From Diphasiastrum complanatum (taxonomy: Eukaryota; Streptophyta; Lycopodiopsida; Lycopodiales; Lycopodiaceae): a DNA stretch of 64,000 nucleotides. The notes under the pieces are model-generated. The model did no database searches. It was not told the origin of the DNA and saw nothing but the letters and a program-made list of their open reading frames with translations. The stretch is taken from NCBI GenBank assembly GCA_029204225.1, contig CM055113.1, forward strand, positions 18,943,746-19,007,745. The letters run 5' to 3'. Position numbers and translations under genes: made by a program. The number at the start of each line of letters is the position of its first letter. The first letter of the stretch is position 1. This document shows positions 23,401 to 36,565 of this stretch, piece after piece.

Positions 23401-23802
23401 ATGGATTGGCTGCTACCGCATCCAGGATGTATTTTCCTAGAGTTTGGTACGTCGTCCTTAGATCCGTGGGAGCAGCTGGTACACTGGCACTGGCAGGGGC
23501 TTGTACGACTTGTGGAATTCCGTTGTCATTGTCTTTGATCAGGTTTTCATTTGTCCTGATGCCATCTGGGGCGGTAGGGTCAGCCCGATCTGGTGATGAT
23601 ACAAAATTGTTTGTACAAATGCGTCATCAAGCAGCGGTTGGCTGCCCTTGGCAACCTTTGTTGGCGAAGCGGGTGGGGTGTGAGAAACAACTATGGAACC
23701 AAGGGTGAGGACGGTTTGTCCGAACGAGAGGATGGGAGGAACAGTGGGGAACTGAAGGGTGGTGTGGAGTATGGAAGAAGGTGAGGATGGAGCAGAAAGT
23801 GT

Positions 23803-24959
23803 CTAGCATGGGGGTGAAAATTTTATAACTTGCATCCATGCCAGAGTGTCGAGGGACAGTTGTGAATCAGAAGGATTGAATGTGAGAGGGGTAACGGTGG
23901 TGGCAGGAGTGATGGAGGATGCGATGGTGATGGATGGAGTTGTGGATAATGGAGCTGAGATAGGAGTGGTATCAATGGAGGAAACAGGGATGGACACAGA
24001 AACAGATGTGGATGGAGCGGAGAGAGAGGTAGCGACAACAGAGATTGGATTGGAGGATTGCACGGAAGTGGAAGTGGCGGTGGTTGATGGAGTGGTTAAT
24101 GCGGTGGTGGAGACACGTCTTCGGGTAACCGGTGGGAATGTGGAGGTAGAGGCAGCGCCACGCATTCGTTTGCTGGCCGTTGTGTTAATAACTGAAGGTT
24201 GGGAGGAGGTAGATGCATGAGATGGCGGATAAAGGTTAGTATGTGGTACAAGAGTAGACAGGAGGGATGAGCATTGGAATCCGCGCACTTTTGCCTCGAG
24301 AAGTGCACAGACAAAGTTACACAACAGGGGGCTTGCTGCGATTCGCTCATGGTTGTTGGGTTTGATGGAGTTGGTTAGTTCTCGAATAAGGAAGCTATGC
24401 CAGTCGTATGGCACAACGGAGGGGTTAGAAAATTTTAGAAAGGATTCCACTATCTGACTCAGCAGCGTAGACTGGATTTTGTCCTTGCGAAATGTTGAAA
24501 TAACCAAAAAGTTATTCAAACGCAGCCGCCTGAATGACGGATTCTGTGATAGCCTCTATCAGGTAACCATTGTTAGTCTGGATGGGGATTTCTGGTGTGG
24601 TTTGGGTGACGAATGGTTTGATCAAAGCTTTGGCGTGGCGATGGGAGATGGGTTGACGACCACCGGACATAATGCCAATGGTGACCATCGAGTCGACGTT
24701 AATCCTGACCTTGGTACAGGAAGTGGAAACGAGCCTTGACCTCGTCCCAGGTGGCGTAAGCATGAAGGGTGAGGCCCATGTTAATCTCATAATGGAACAG
24801 CGTCGGGTAAAAACCCATTGCTTCAAGGAGTGGGCCGGCTGTTTGCAGCCATGGTTGGATCAGACCGTCAGCGGATAAAGGCCAAATCTGCGTGGCCTCA
24901 GGGATGTCACAGATGATTACATGTTTGGCACCAGAGTCTTCAGAGGGTGATGAGGCCAT
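23803..24959 (-). pseudogene. Unrecognised ORF, Ser/Thr-rich C-terminus, two frameshifts
   Basis: The start at 24959 (MASSPSEDSGAKHVIICDIP) follows a TATA element by about 265 bases. Three consecutive blocks in three frames read naturally as one protein of about 380 residues: an N-terminal part (PLLEAMGFYPTLFHYEINMG), a middle (NVDSMVTIGIMSGGRQPIS, GYLIEAITESVIQAAAFE) and a helical part (LSQIVESFLKFSNPSVVPYD, ASPLLCNFVCALLEAKVRGF). About 120 Ser/Thr/Pro/Val residues then end at FSPPC. Frameshifts fall near 24720 and 24515. I know no family with this layout. It lies downstream (minus sense) of a Gypsy pol and its probable LTR, so it could be the Gag-like first ORF of an element, or a captured or orphan gene. 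Confidence 0.4.
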
Positions 24960-25214
24960 GTTAGCAATGATGATTAGTGGTCAAAAAAGTCGAAAAAGTA
25001 GAAAAAATAGTGGAAAATGGAAAAAGATGTGGAAACAATAGAAAATTGAGAATAATGAGTGTTGGATGACAATGATTGTAGTTCAGAGCGCAGATCAGTG
25101 TTTAATATGAGCAGATGACAACTGGTAGGAAGTTTGGTCAAAAACAGAAAACTTGGTATTTTCAGTGGAAATTTCGACAGAGCTTCGCTAGCAAAGGTGA
25201 CAAATGACTCGAAT

Positions 25215-25235
25215 TCAGCCCTTATATAGCGGAAT
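25215..25235 (-). promoter_or_regulatory. TATA box upstream of the unrecognised ORF
   Basis: The minus strand reads CGCTATATAAGGGC, a strong TATA match, about 265 bases before the ATG at 24959. It may be an LTR promoter, since the segment lies between the Gypsy polypurine tract (about 26050) and this ORF. Confidence 0.45.
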
Positions 25236-25309
25236 TTAGAGTGTGTATTAGGTGAAATATACTTTCCCTTGCTCAGTTCTACCCAAATTTTGGCAGGAAC
25301 CTTCTTCAC

Positions 25310-26046
25310 AAAATTCTAAGACCTCAGGGAAGTCTGTGAGAGTTCAGAAGGTGATTTGACTGCTATGCGAAGGTTCTGCGAGGGTTCAGGCTGTCTGCGA
25401 GGGTTCAACTCTTGCAGGAATTCATCTCTCGCACAACTTGTTCCAGTGAGTAGATTTTCAAGATCAGACCATGTAGGCAGGCTGATTTCACTACTCTAAT
25501 TCCATTTAGGCACCTTGCGAGGGTTGGTAAGATGATCTTGATGCTCTACAAGGGTTCTGAAAATTCTGCTTCTGGGAACTCTCGCATACACTAAAAAAAT
25601 GATGATTCCTCCATCAAGAACTCTCGCAGAGATTTTCATGGATCCATCTAGGTCAGATCTGGTGACTGTCCAATTTTCAAGAGCTATCTCCCAGGGGATC
25701 TCAAAAAATCATGAAAAAAGTGCTCTTTCAGAGTATTTTTTGACGAGATCTCGAGATTTTCTGATTTTTAACTTTTGTAAACTAGTAATCAGCTTCATTC
25801 AGGCTTGATGTGACTGTTGGTAGTTCTCTGAAAGTTCTGATGGATTCTTGGTAGTAGATCCATCAATCAATCTGATGATCTGCTTCCTTTTTTATCCTAT
25901 CAAGATCTAGATCCTCCTTGGATTCTGATGGATTTTCCCGATCTTGCCAAATCTGGCTGAATCTTGATGGATTTAGCTTGATTTGGCTTGATCTTCTTAG
26001 ATCTAGCGATGATGGCTCAGCAGATTAGCTTTTTGTAACGTGCCAC
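25310..26046 (-). repeat. Probable Gypsy 3' LTR (U3 part; far end undefined)
   Basis: Just after the pol stop the minus strand has a purine-rich ATTGGGGG followed by TGGCACGTTAC, which fits a PPT-LTR junction. The region then has many near-repeats of GATTTGGC / GATCTTGAT (25870-26020) and of GCGAGGGTTC (25370-25520). A second LTR was not found, so the boundary is inferred and the LTR may extend to the TATA at 25.2 kb or beyond. Confidence 0.4.
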
Positions 26047-26067
26047 CCCCAATCTGGATCTGTCTCA

Positions 26068-28791
26068 CTATGGTGGCCAGTACTTGTGCAACTGGCTATC
26101 GTTGATGGGTGTGTTGAATGGCGTCCCATCTAACTTTTCTAAGTTCACGGCTCTATGATTAAGAATTTCCTTGATCCTATAAGGACCTTCGCCCGTGAAT
26201 TTTAACTTCCCCTTGATCGCCTTGGTTTTATACATCAGGACCAGATCTCCTGAATGAAGATCCTTCTTTTGTAATCTGCGATCATGACAAGCTTTGCGTC
26301 TTTCCTTTTCAACTGTCAGTGCATGCACAGCTAGTAAGCGTGTTTCACAGAGTTTATGCAGAGCTTCGTGGCATAGCTGTAGAGATTTGGACTCATTAAG
26401 ACGTTGCGCGGTGGCAATCCTTAATGAAGGAACTAAAAACTCTACTGGCATCACAACATCTTGACCATATACCAATTGGAAGGGTGTTTGATCAGTGCTC
26501 CCTTTATATGTTGTCCTGAATGCCCACAATGCAACATGCAACTTGTGTTCCCAATCTGATCTGCTAGCTTCAACTATTTTCGTGAGCACGCTACACAGGA
26601 TCTTATTGGATGATTCTGCTTGCCCATTACCCCGAGGATAATAAGGTGTATTGGTTCTGTGGATCACGAAAAATTCCTCCAACAGGACCTTGATGGTCTT
26701 GTTGATGAGATGGCTTCCACGATCGTTGACTAGATCCATCGGGCATCCGAAGTGCACAATGATATTGTCATAAAAGAAATTGGCAGTTGTCCTAGCATTA
26801 GCTACTCTTACTGCCTTGTCTTCGACCCATTTGGTGAGGTAGTCTGTGGCTACGATTATGTATCGAGCCTGGGAACTCCTTGCTGTAGGGTGAATTGGAC
26901 CGATATAATCCAATCCCCATTCTTCGAATGGTGCTTGTGCTAAGACTAGATGCAGTAGATCATAATTCAATCTCGTTGGTCTCCTTGCCCTTTGGCACAC
27001 ATCGCACTTTTTCAAGTATTGCTCCGTATCCTTATGAATGGATGGCCACCAACATCCTGATTGCAGGATCATGCGAACTGTAATGTCAGATGCAAAATGA
27101 CCCCCACCCATGCCCTCATGTGAAAGCGAAATTATCTGGGTGGTCTCATGAGGAAGAATACACCGCCGAAGAATTCCATATTGACCTCTTCGATACAACT
27201 GGCCGACAATCAGCTGATAAGGTCTAGCCTTCAAGATCAATTTCTGATGTTCCGCCTTTGGTAGTGATTTGTCTGGTTGGCCATGCATTAGATATTCAAC
27301 AATGTCGGCAGCCCATTCTGGTACTGTGTCCACGTAAAATAAGGCAGCATCTGCTAACTCATCATCGGGTTGGGTGGCAATCTCCTTTCCCTTGATTCGT
27401 GACACATGATCTGCCATGTAGTGTTGTTTTCCCTTGCAAACTACTATCCAAAAATCAAATTCCAACAACAGAAGGAGCCATCTGGTGATTCTCCCGGTGT
27501 TGCAAGTTTTATTAACGAGATATAGCAAGGGTTGATGGTCCGTATAAAAGGCAAAATGTGTGGCCATCAAATAGTGTCGAAACTTCTTAACCGCGTAGAT
27601 CATTGCCAGTGCTTCCCGCTCTGTGGTTGAATAGTTCATTTCGGTATCACTGAGTTGTCGGCTTGCGAACCGGACTGGAAAATCTTTTTTGTGTTCACTT
27701 GGCTGGGTTAAGACTGCTCCAACTGCATACTTCGATGTGTTCGTATGCACGTGAAACTCAATGGACTGATTGGGTGGTCGTAAGATTGGTGCTGAGACCA
27801 ATGCATTCTTAATCTTCTGGAAAGCCTTTAGAGCTTCCTCATTCCAATGTGGATCCATTGTGAGCTTGTAAATTGGTCTGGCTAACTCCACAAAATCAAG
27901 AATGAAGATCCTATAATAGTTAGCATGACCCATGAAAATGTAGACCTCGCGGATCGTCCCCGGTGGTGGTAGATCAATAATGATCCAGATCTTTGATAGA
28001 TCTGTGGCAATCTCGTGTCTTGACACTATATGGCCGAGTATCAAGCCATGTGTCACCCAGAATTGACATTTTTCTAGATTCAGGGAAATCTGGTATTCAC
28101 GACATTTTTGTAGCACCTTCTCCAAATTGGATAAGTGTTCTGAATCTGGTCCATGCACGCACAGATCATCCAAAAAAATTTCCAAAAAGTTTTGCAAATA
28201 ATCTTTGAATGTCGCCTGCATGACTCGCTGGAAAGTGCTTGGGGCATTGCAAAGTCCGAATGGCATCACTTTATAGGCATAAGTTCCCCATTTCGTGGCA
28301 AATGTTGTCTTGTGCTGGTCCTGGGGGGCTATTTTCACCTGGTTGTAGCCGCAGAAGCCGTCCAAAAAATTGTAGGCTTCGTCACCAGCTACTCTATCGA
28401 GGACACTTTCCGTAAATGGTAAAGGAAAATGGTCCTTTTTGGTGACTGCATTAAGCGCCTTCAAATTCACACATGTCCGTATTTTGCCATTCTTCTTGGG
28501 TATTATAACTATTGGTGATACCCATTCCGTGTGTTCAATTTTGTAAATAAAACCTGCATCCATCAGCTTCTGCAACTCTTGCTTGATCAGTTCTGTATAA
28601 TTCGGGTTGCAGCGGTAGTAACGGCTCACCTTGGGGACTGCTCCGTCCACCAAGGGTATGGTATGTTGGACTACTGTTGGCGGAATGCCCTTTAGATCAC
28701 TATAGCTCCAGGAAAAACAGTCCTTATATTCCACCAACAAGGATCGTAGCCTCTTGAACTGCGTGGGTGTTAACTGCTCTCCCACATGCAC
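26068..28791 (-). CDS. Ty3/Gypsy pol: reverse transcriptase, RNase H, integrase
   Basis: An intact 907-codon frame. The reverse transcriptase (about 65-260) has FLDGFCGYNQVKI (Asp144), VMPFGLCNAPSTFQRVM and the active site FLDD (206-209), where Phe replaces the usual Tyr. RNase H (about 345-470) has VHTNTSKYAVGAV, where family members usually have TDAS, so the first catalytic Asp seems changed to Asn; TEREALAMIYAVKKFRHYL and FYTDHQPLLYL are conserved. The integrase has an HHCC finger (HEGMGGGHF ... CDVCQRA) and a DDE core (IVATDYLTKW, VNDRGSHLINK, NGQAESSNKIL). It ends LHKYWPP without a chromodomain, suggesting a non-chromovirus lineage such as Tat (inference). Upstream coding is broken, so this is the longest intact piece of a dead element. 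The first Met is not necessarily the ancestral start of this segment. Confidence 0.92.
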   Translation of the reverse strand: MHVGEQLTPTQFKRLRSLLVEYKDCFSWSYSDLKGIPPTVVQHTIPLVDGAVPKVSRYYRCNPNYTELIKQELQKLMDAGFIYKIEHTEWVSPIVIIPKKNGKIRTCVNLKALNAVTKKDHFPLPFTESVLDRVAGDEAYNFLDGFCGYNQVKIAPQDQHKTTFATKWGTYAYKVMPFGLCNAPSTFQRVMQATFKDYLQNFLEIFLDDLCVHGPDSEHLSNLEKVLQKCREYQISLNLEKCQFWVTHGLILGHIVSRHEIATDLSKIWIIIDLPPPGTIREVYIFMGHANYYRIFILDFVELARPIYKLTMDPHWNEEALKAFQKIKNALVSAPILRPPNQSIEFHVHTNTSKYAVGAVLTQPSEHKKDFPVRFASRQLSDTEMNYSTTEREALAMIYAVKKFRHYLMATHFAFYTDHQPLLYLVNKTCNTGRITRWLLLLLEFDFWIVVCKGKQHYMADHVSRIKGKEIATQPDDELADAALFYVDTVPEWAADIVEYLMHGQPDKSLPKAEHQKLILKARPYQLIVGQLYRRGQYGILRRCILPHETTQIISLSHEGMGGGHFASDITVRMILQSGCWWPSIHKDTEQYLKKCDVCQRARRPTRLNYDLLHLVLAQAPFEEWGLDYIGPIHPTARSSQARYIIVATDYLTKWVEDKAVRVANARTTANFFYDNIIVHFGCPMDLVNDRGSHLINKTIKVLLEEFFVIHRTNTPYYPRGNGQAESSNKILCSVLTKIVEASRSDWEHKLHVALWAFRTTYKGSTDQTPFQLVYGQDVVMPVEFLVPSLRIATAQRLNESKSLQLCHEALHKLCETRLLAVHALTVEKERRKACHDRRLQKKDLHSGDLVLMYKTKAIKGKLKFTGEGPYRIKEILNHRAVNLEKLDGTPFNTPINDSQLHKYWPP

Positions 28792-30390
28792 TATCCTTTC
28801 TTCTTCTCCTGGTTTCGCAAGATTTATCGGCTATGTTCACGTAGGTCCCTTGAAGACTTGTTCCGCTGGTGCCTGACCTTGATCAAGTTCTCATTGGGCT
28901 TGTGGCATCATGATTACCACATCGTCCAATGTATAATTCTTGAAAGTATCAGGCATCTCGTGAACAAGAGCTCGTCGAGATTCCTCTTTCAGCATATTGA
29001 TCTTGGCCCGACTGGTCATTTTTTTATTTTCTATCACCTGCGTAGAAGATGACGTTGTATCTGAGTCCAACTTGATTGACTTTAAGGAATCCAACACCTT
29101 CTTTTTGCTCTTTTTTGTCATTTTGGTGGGTTCTTCTTTGTTGTCTTTCTTCGGGACTGCTGTGACATTTGCCTCATGGTTGTGAATATCAACGTCTACT
29201 GTAGCTATTGCCTCTTCGGGTAGGTCACTCCATCGGATCACCTGGTTGTAGCATTGCTTCAACTAATTCTTCTTATTCATAGGTGCCTTGGGTGGATCGA
29301 TCCTTGAGACTTTCGCCATAGCAGACTTTTGTGGTGGTTGAGCTGGTACCTTCTTGGTTTCGTAACAATCTGGGTCCATGTGGTGTAGGACCTGTTCATT
29401 AGTTAGCTCAACCTCCTTATTATAAGCTAGAGCATACTGCCAAGGGACTAGATCATCGTCCACTAGGTTCTCAATAGGCTCTGCTGATAGCCATGCTACA
29501 TTTATCATATTCACCCCAAATGTGATTGGTGTGTCCATAGTGTAACATTTGGGTGAAGATGTACTCGGTTCTGGATCTGATTCATATTGACATGTCTGGC
29601 AGTCAATAGTTGCTAATGCATCTATCCATCTCATGACATCCATCTCTGAATGATAGTGACCTCCCTTGGCTGGCCTTGGGCGATCAATCGTATGATCTGT
29701 CGTGGATGATCCGTCATCAGCCTTGGGTGCAATAGGTTTCACCGCCCATGTGGTTGCATCAACCTTTACAACCTGTTCTCTGTTCTCGAAGGTGAGTTTC
29801 CTTGTACCCCAGTTGTGTACTACTTGCGCAATCCTCAACCATGGTCTTCCCAGTAAAACACGGTATGCAGATGGAGATTCAGGTATATCCATGACCACAA
29901 AAGTAATCACAAACTACATGTCTGCTATCTTTACGGGAATATCGGCAATTACACCTTTTGGATTCACACAAGATTGATCTGCTAGCTTGATGGCGAATCT
30001 GGCTGGCTTTTTTCATATAGAGTAGTGGAGATCAGATTGACACCCGATCCTCCATCTACCATTGTCGCCTCGTCCTCGTATCTCTTGTGTTTGATTGGCA
30101 AAGTGATGTTGTGTTTCTCACTTTCCCATGCTGCTTCGATGTGGAGGACGTTACTTGTTTCATCATAGCCCACACAATATATGGGCTCATGCGCTACTGG
30201 CTCCTCATCCGCTTTGGCCCATTCAGCTAGAAGGCTTTTCGCTTGTGGTGCAATCCGCAGTACTTCTCCGAGTGGTAAACTAACATGGCTTGATAGCAAA
30301 AGTGTGAGCCTTTCAGTGCATGGTTCCTCGGGCTCCACCATGTGAAAATTTAGTTCATGTTGGTGCAACCGATCATTCTGATCAGTGCAC
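28792..30390 (-). pseudogene. Gypsy protease and linker, broken
   Basis: Protease: YEDEATMVDGGSGVNLIS (near 30060), with DGGSG in place of the usual D(S/T)G, then after a frameshift VLLGRPWLRIAQVVHNWG (near 29850). The linker follows to 28891. It shares the RT frame but has an amber codon at 29263-29265 and three stops between 28890 and 28792. Retropepsin cleaves the Gag-Pol polyprotein; this copy could not be read through. Confidence 0.75.
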
Positions 30391-30719
30391 AGTGGTGAGC
30401 CCGCTTGCGGTTCCCATTCGACGCCGACTGGAGGTTCTGTGGGATTGTCTCGTTCTTGCTCTTTTTCCTCCTCTTGTGCTTTTTGTACCTAGTGTCTTAT
30501 TTTCTGGTACTGTCTTCTCTCTTCCCTCACATTTGGATATGGCGCTGAAGTTGAGGGTTGGTCGTCAGTGACCGATGGTGGTGGTGAGGGAGCCACTTCC
30601 TTCCTCTTCTGTGCTCACGTAATAGCTAACACAGGAGTGTGGTCTTGTCGACCTTTCGATGGCATCCCTGCTGAAACTGCTGGTTGTTGTATGGCAATGA
30701 GATTAAGAGGTGCACTAGT

Positions 30720-30947
30720 TCAAGGTTTAAATGGACAATTCTTGAAACAATGTCCATAACCGCAATCTCGACAGGAGGTTGTATATTGTCCCTTGTAGGG
30801 ACATTCTGCAATCCTGTGTCCTTCGCCGCATTCGTAGCAACCGTAATTTCTTCCACCTTGATGTTGAGTTTGAGCTGCATAGGCCGAAACATATTCATTT
30901 ATGGCAGGATCCATAAATGGTTCATCTGGTCCGTAAATCAGTAGCAT
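30720..30947 (-). pseudogene. Gypsy Gag fragment with two zinc knuckles
   Basis: The predicted peptide holds CYECGEGHRIAEC and CRDCGYGHCFKNC, two CX2CX3-4HX4C-type knuckles, in the same frame as the protease further on. No N-terminal Gag, PBS or 5' LTR is found above 30950; the sequence there changes to unrelated AT-rich DNA, so the element is truncated at its 5' side. Confidence 0.8.
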
Positions 30948-30959
30948 GCAATGTCTAAT

Positions 30960-32151
<1,192 letters not shown>

Positions 32152-32878
32152 TACGTGAAAATTAAGAAATTGTATAAAGGACAAACAAACCTTTGAAGAG
32201 TTATACATGTGTGGGATTGTCTTGTGCGATCTACTTAATAGCTTACATGTTGATATTCAAAAGAACCTTGTGGACAACAATTGTAGAGCCATTTATAATA
32301 ATTTGGTGAGTGGCCCCACCACTGTACTTGAGTCAGATAACAGTGCTATTGATGGTAATGTAAATCCATGCTTGAGTCTTAGTTTGTGAATGAAAAAGGG
32401 GTATCTAGGACCACATGCACTCGAAATTAGCATTGAATTCAATGTGGATGTAATGAAGTTGGAAAAAATACGGTTGCATCTAAAAAAAAGTGGTGCCTTT
32501 GTCTTCAATTATTGGGGCATGACATTAATTGGTTTTAGCATTAATTTTTATGGAGGGTAGCTTTTACCTTCTTTTGAGATCAAGAATATTGTATTTATTA
32601 TGCTTACATCTAATTTTTCAAAAGGTAGATGGCTTTGAAATATGTAATGTATGTGTAGACTTTTTTAACTTGGGTTTATAACATGTTGGACATTGAAGTA
32701 TTATAGACCTACAATAATGTTTATTCTTATTCTTACATTTAAATGTCTTGTAAAAGGGTGAAAAATTAAATGCACTTTTTTGTCTTGGAATTTGACAAAA
32801 TATTGCATTGGCAATGACCAAATTGCAATGAAATATAACTTTTAACTTATGATCAAAATATGAATATGTTTAAGGACA

Positions 32879-32879
<1 letters not shown>

Positions 32880-32923
<44 letters not shown>
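32880..32923. repeat. TG microsatellite
   Basis: Pure (TG)n of about 44 bases, with degraded TACA/TGTG repeats after it (32930-32960). Confidence 0.92.
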
Positions 32924-32925
<2 letters not shown>

Positions 32926-32960
32926 TGTGCATGTATCTACATACATACATGTGTGTGTAC

Positions 32961-35815
32961 ATATTCTTGACTTAAATGGTGCAACAATGAACATGGAAAT
33001 GATATAATTTAGAAATAACAAGCTCGTTCATTTTCAGATAATCCGAAATAGTCCTCCGAATTACTAGGGTTAGAATTGTGTCGGTGTAGGTGCAAGCTCA
33101 AGTTCAGTTGATATATGAGTGGATGTTCGAAGCCTTGTGCTCCCCCTTGGCTTTTGGCCTTACTATGTGATGTAGAATGTACACACTATAAGTAAGGATG
33201 CCAAACATTTAGAATTCATAAGAGTTGAAATTGCAAAGCAATCATGGTTATAAAGGTTGCACATTAAAATTTGGTGTGATGCCATATACTCATCATTCAA
33301 AAAGTCACGTACGTTGGTGGTCAACATTATGGAAGTATTTAGCCCAATATCGTAGATTTTATTATCATGGTACCAAGCATAATGCAAAACATGATGAGCA
33401 TATTTATCAAATAGAGCCTAGACCTTATTAAAAGAATTGTTAGTCTCAAACAAAGATCATCAATATGTTTTCATGACATAGACTATAGTGCAAATGATAA
33501 AAAAAATAAGAAGTTTGGGACACTATTGTGTATCTAGTGTAGGCAACATGTGAGGGTCCACACCAAAGCTGAAGACCTAATAAGTTTAAATGACAAGTGA
33601 CAAATTGTTGAGGTGACCTATCATAATCTTTGAATTAGATTGGAGGCTCTCAATATAATAAGTAGACCTCATCATAAGATTGAGACCATTGTCTTTATTC
33701 ATGAATCACATGAGATCTTGGGATGATTATGAAATTGGGTATGCAGAAGTGCAACATTTGGATGCTACCTCACTTATGCATAAGAGCTAGTGAAAGATGA
33801 TGACATTCACCTTGATGCTCACAAATCAATGGTTTAGAGTGGATTGTAGTAGTTGGTGATTAAATAACTTGATACATAGTTTTCAAAATTTTGGAATCAT
33901 TTAAATTCCATATGATATTCAAATGAATAAAGGATGTGTGCAAACAGAGCTAGCCACATGAGAGAAACACTAACTAAGATAGAGCTAGCCAATGTCCACA
34001 CAAGAGAAACACTACATAAAAAGCTATATTCATTGCAAGTTTGTGAGCAACTCAATGCAAAATTGTGATATGGACATCTCTTGCTCAATTCAAAACCAGT
34101 GTACTAGTAATATATAGCTAATGACCTATGTTATGATTTTTTTAATGGAAGTAGGGAAGATTTTGGGTTGAAGAAAGACCTTGATTGACATAAATGGAAC
34201 GTGTCTTCAACGTGAACTCCAACTTGAAGGCATGATAGGTTGAAACCCCCAACTTCTAAGCCTTCCTCCACAGGCATCCTAGATAATAATGAATTTATTG
34301 TATTAAAAAAAGATAGAGTTTACAGGGTTAGCCTCTGTATGTTGGAAGACACTAGCAAGTGTGGCAACTCATCAACATGAGATGTGGATGGCAAGAGAGA
34401 ATGGTCTTGCTTTATCAATGAGTTTGATTTTGTTTCATTCTCATATATATTTTTTAGGTGGCCTAGTTGTTGGGATTTTGTGGCAAGAAGGTACACTTGT
34501 TGATGCAATTTCTTCACCGCTTCCCTCTATAATACTGAGTCGGTAGCCAACTCTAAGATAGATAATTTTGTACGTGTGTGAATATAGTTGGGTGACTTTA
34601 ACATCTTGAGAAGGCTAATATTCATCAAGTAGAGTGATACTAATGACTCTCTCTAGAGTGAAAAATAGCTCAAGAAATAAATATCAAAGGTTGGGAGGAA
34701 AATATGGTGGGTCCATCTAAACAACTTCTAAATCTTCAACATTAGAGAAAGTATTTGAGAAATCTAAAAAACCAATGTTAGCTCATTCCTTCATGAATGT
34801 AGGTCATTCCATAACACTACAAAAGACTCGACTTTGTTTCTTATTGATTTTTTTAAAGAGGGTCAATGGCTAAAATTCAATGGAAATACTATTGCTGAAA
34901 TATACTTCAAAAAATGACGATAGATTTGCTTTTGGGCGATCCTAAATACCGGTTCTTGGCCAAGCATTGTAAATTATTTTTGCAATTTGTAACAACCCAT
35001 AGTTAGTTTTTTTGTTTTTCTCTTTGGAAATACAGTCCTGAGACGGAGCTAAGTATTCTACTTTCATTTTTCCAATTCAGTCAATCTTTTTTTTTTATTT
35101 TAGTCAAAATCTAAGTTCCCCATAGTTTTTCGATTTAAAACAAGCTTTTCAAATGCTAAATGAAAACTACAAATGATAGCCAAAACTAGCACACAAAGGT
35201 TATGAGCATCAAGCACAAATGTTCACTTGAGAATTGCTTCTAGTCTCTACATGCAAGATATTAAGGTTCGCAATTGCTTTGATGCCATGCTAGATATAAA
35301 TGATATAGACATTTCACTAGTACTATTAATTTGCAAACATTTCACAATCTCCAAAACCATGTAGAACATGAATACAACAGATTATTATCACTTAAAAGAT
35401 GATAGCTAGAGAGATATTTGATGGAGGCCAATAGACATCAAAATCTTATAAAGGATATCAAACTCAATACATTCAATAGGACTTTGTATCCTCCCCTTTC
35501 ATTGATGACATAAAGTATCAAAACAATGATCACAACGAGTGTATCTTCTCTACAACACCAAAGGAGCACATTCACTCTGCTCAAGAATAAGTCTTTACAA
35601 GTGACAACACAATCCTCCAAAAGTTTAAAAATTATATCCCTTCAATATATGAAAAATGTCCCTTCAATTCATGGAAGAGATGCGTTCTTCCATTTGTGTG
35701 TGATAACTCTAATATGTTGGAACTTCAAGAGAATGACTTTAAGTTCTAGAGAACATGCACAAGAAATTGAATGTTGGAGGGTTTGCGGATCCCAAGGCAA
35801 TCCTAACCCTAGTTA
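32961..35815. other. Long AT-rich stretch without recognised genes
   Basis: Both strands were read for retroelement motifs and long frames; none is convincing. Short frames up to about 96 codons have no recognisable motif. Confidence 0.4.
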
Positions 35816-36094
35816 ATAAGTGAGAGGGATTTGGCACCCTGCGTGTGTAAGTCCAAGCCGATGATCACATAGCTATTTGATAATTAGAAAGTCAATAACA
35901 GGACTTTAGGCCTTTTTGTGGGACTTTTAATGTCGCAGGGCCTAAATGTCAAGTTAGTGAATCAAGTTGGGTCTCCCACCAAAATTGGTTCAAGTTCAAA
36001 TTCAAATTGGTTCCCTCCAATTTTGAATGGATTCTCACTCTTTTTAAGTTTGAATAGTTAGGGAGGTAGAAATGGGCCAATAGGATTTTGAGGC

Positions 36095-36135
36095 CAAGGT
36101 CCTCCTCTCCACTATAAATAGGGGCAAACTCGAGT
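36095..36135 (+). promoter_or_regulatory. TATA box, probably of an LTR
   Basis: CCACTATAAATAGGGGC (about 36109-36125) is a strong TATA element, followed 30-60 bases later by sequence like a transcribed leader (TTTCAATACAAG). The surrounding 35.8-36.4 kb has no ORF and looks like a plus-oriented LTR, but its ends were not found. Confidence 0.4.
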
Positions 36136-36439
36136 TGCTCCTCATGTTTAGATCTTCATTTCAATACAAGCATATTGGTTCTCTTATGGAATGGACTTGT
36201 GAATGTCCTTGCTCTCTATCCCTTTTCCTCCATCTCTCATGCTTTCTTTGGACTTATCAATTGTTGGATTTGAATGTTAATTGGGATTGCCATTACATAT
36301 TCTTTTTGTGATAGAGAGAAGCAAGTTTCTATCTCATTGTGGATCGTAGGGTTAATGGATGTAGTGTTAATTGTGTAGTGTTAATGCTTAGGGTTAATGG
36401 ATGTTAGAGTTAGATGTGGATCTTCCATTCATGCTGAAA

Positions 36440-36564
36440 TCTAAGATATGCTATCGCTCTCACACGATCGAACCTCCACGTGACGACTAACTTCATCTCC
36501 TTGATGCTCTCTCACAGGATCAAACCTCCACGTTGAAGAGAATCGAGTCAACGCTCTGATACCA
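36440..36564 (-). other. PBS and leader of a truncated Copia
   Basis: The minus strand reads TGGTATCAGAGC (36553-36564), a perfect initiator-Met primer site one base after the end of the LTR at 36566. Leader sequence follows with two copies of a unit ACGTGGAGGTT(C/T)GATC(G/C)TGTGAGAG (about 36449-36480 and 36508-36540). It is cut off near 36440 before any gag. Confidence 0.7.
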
Positions 36565-36565
36565 T

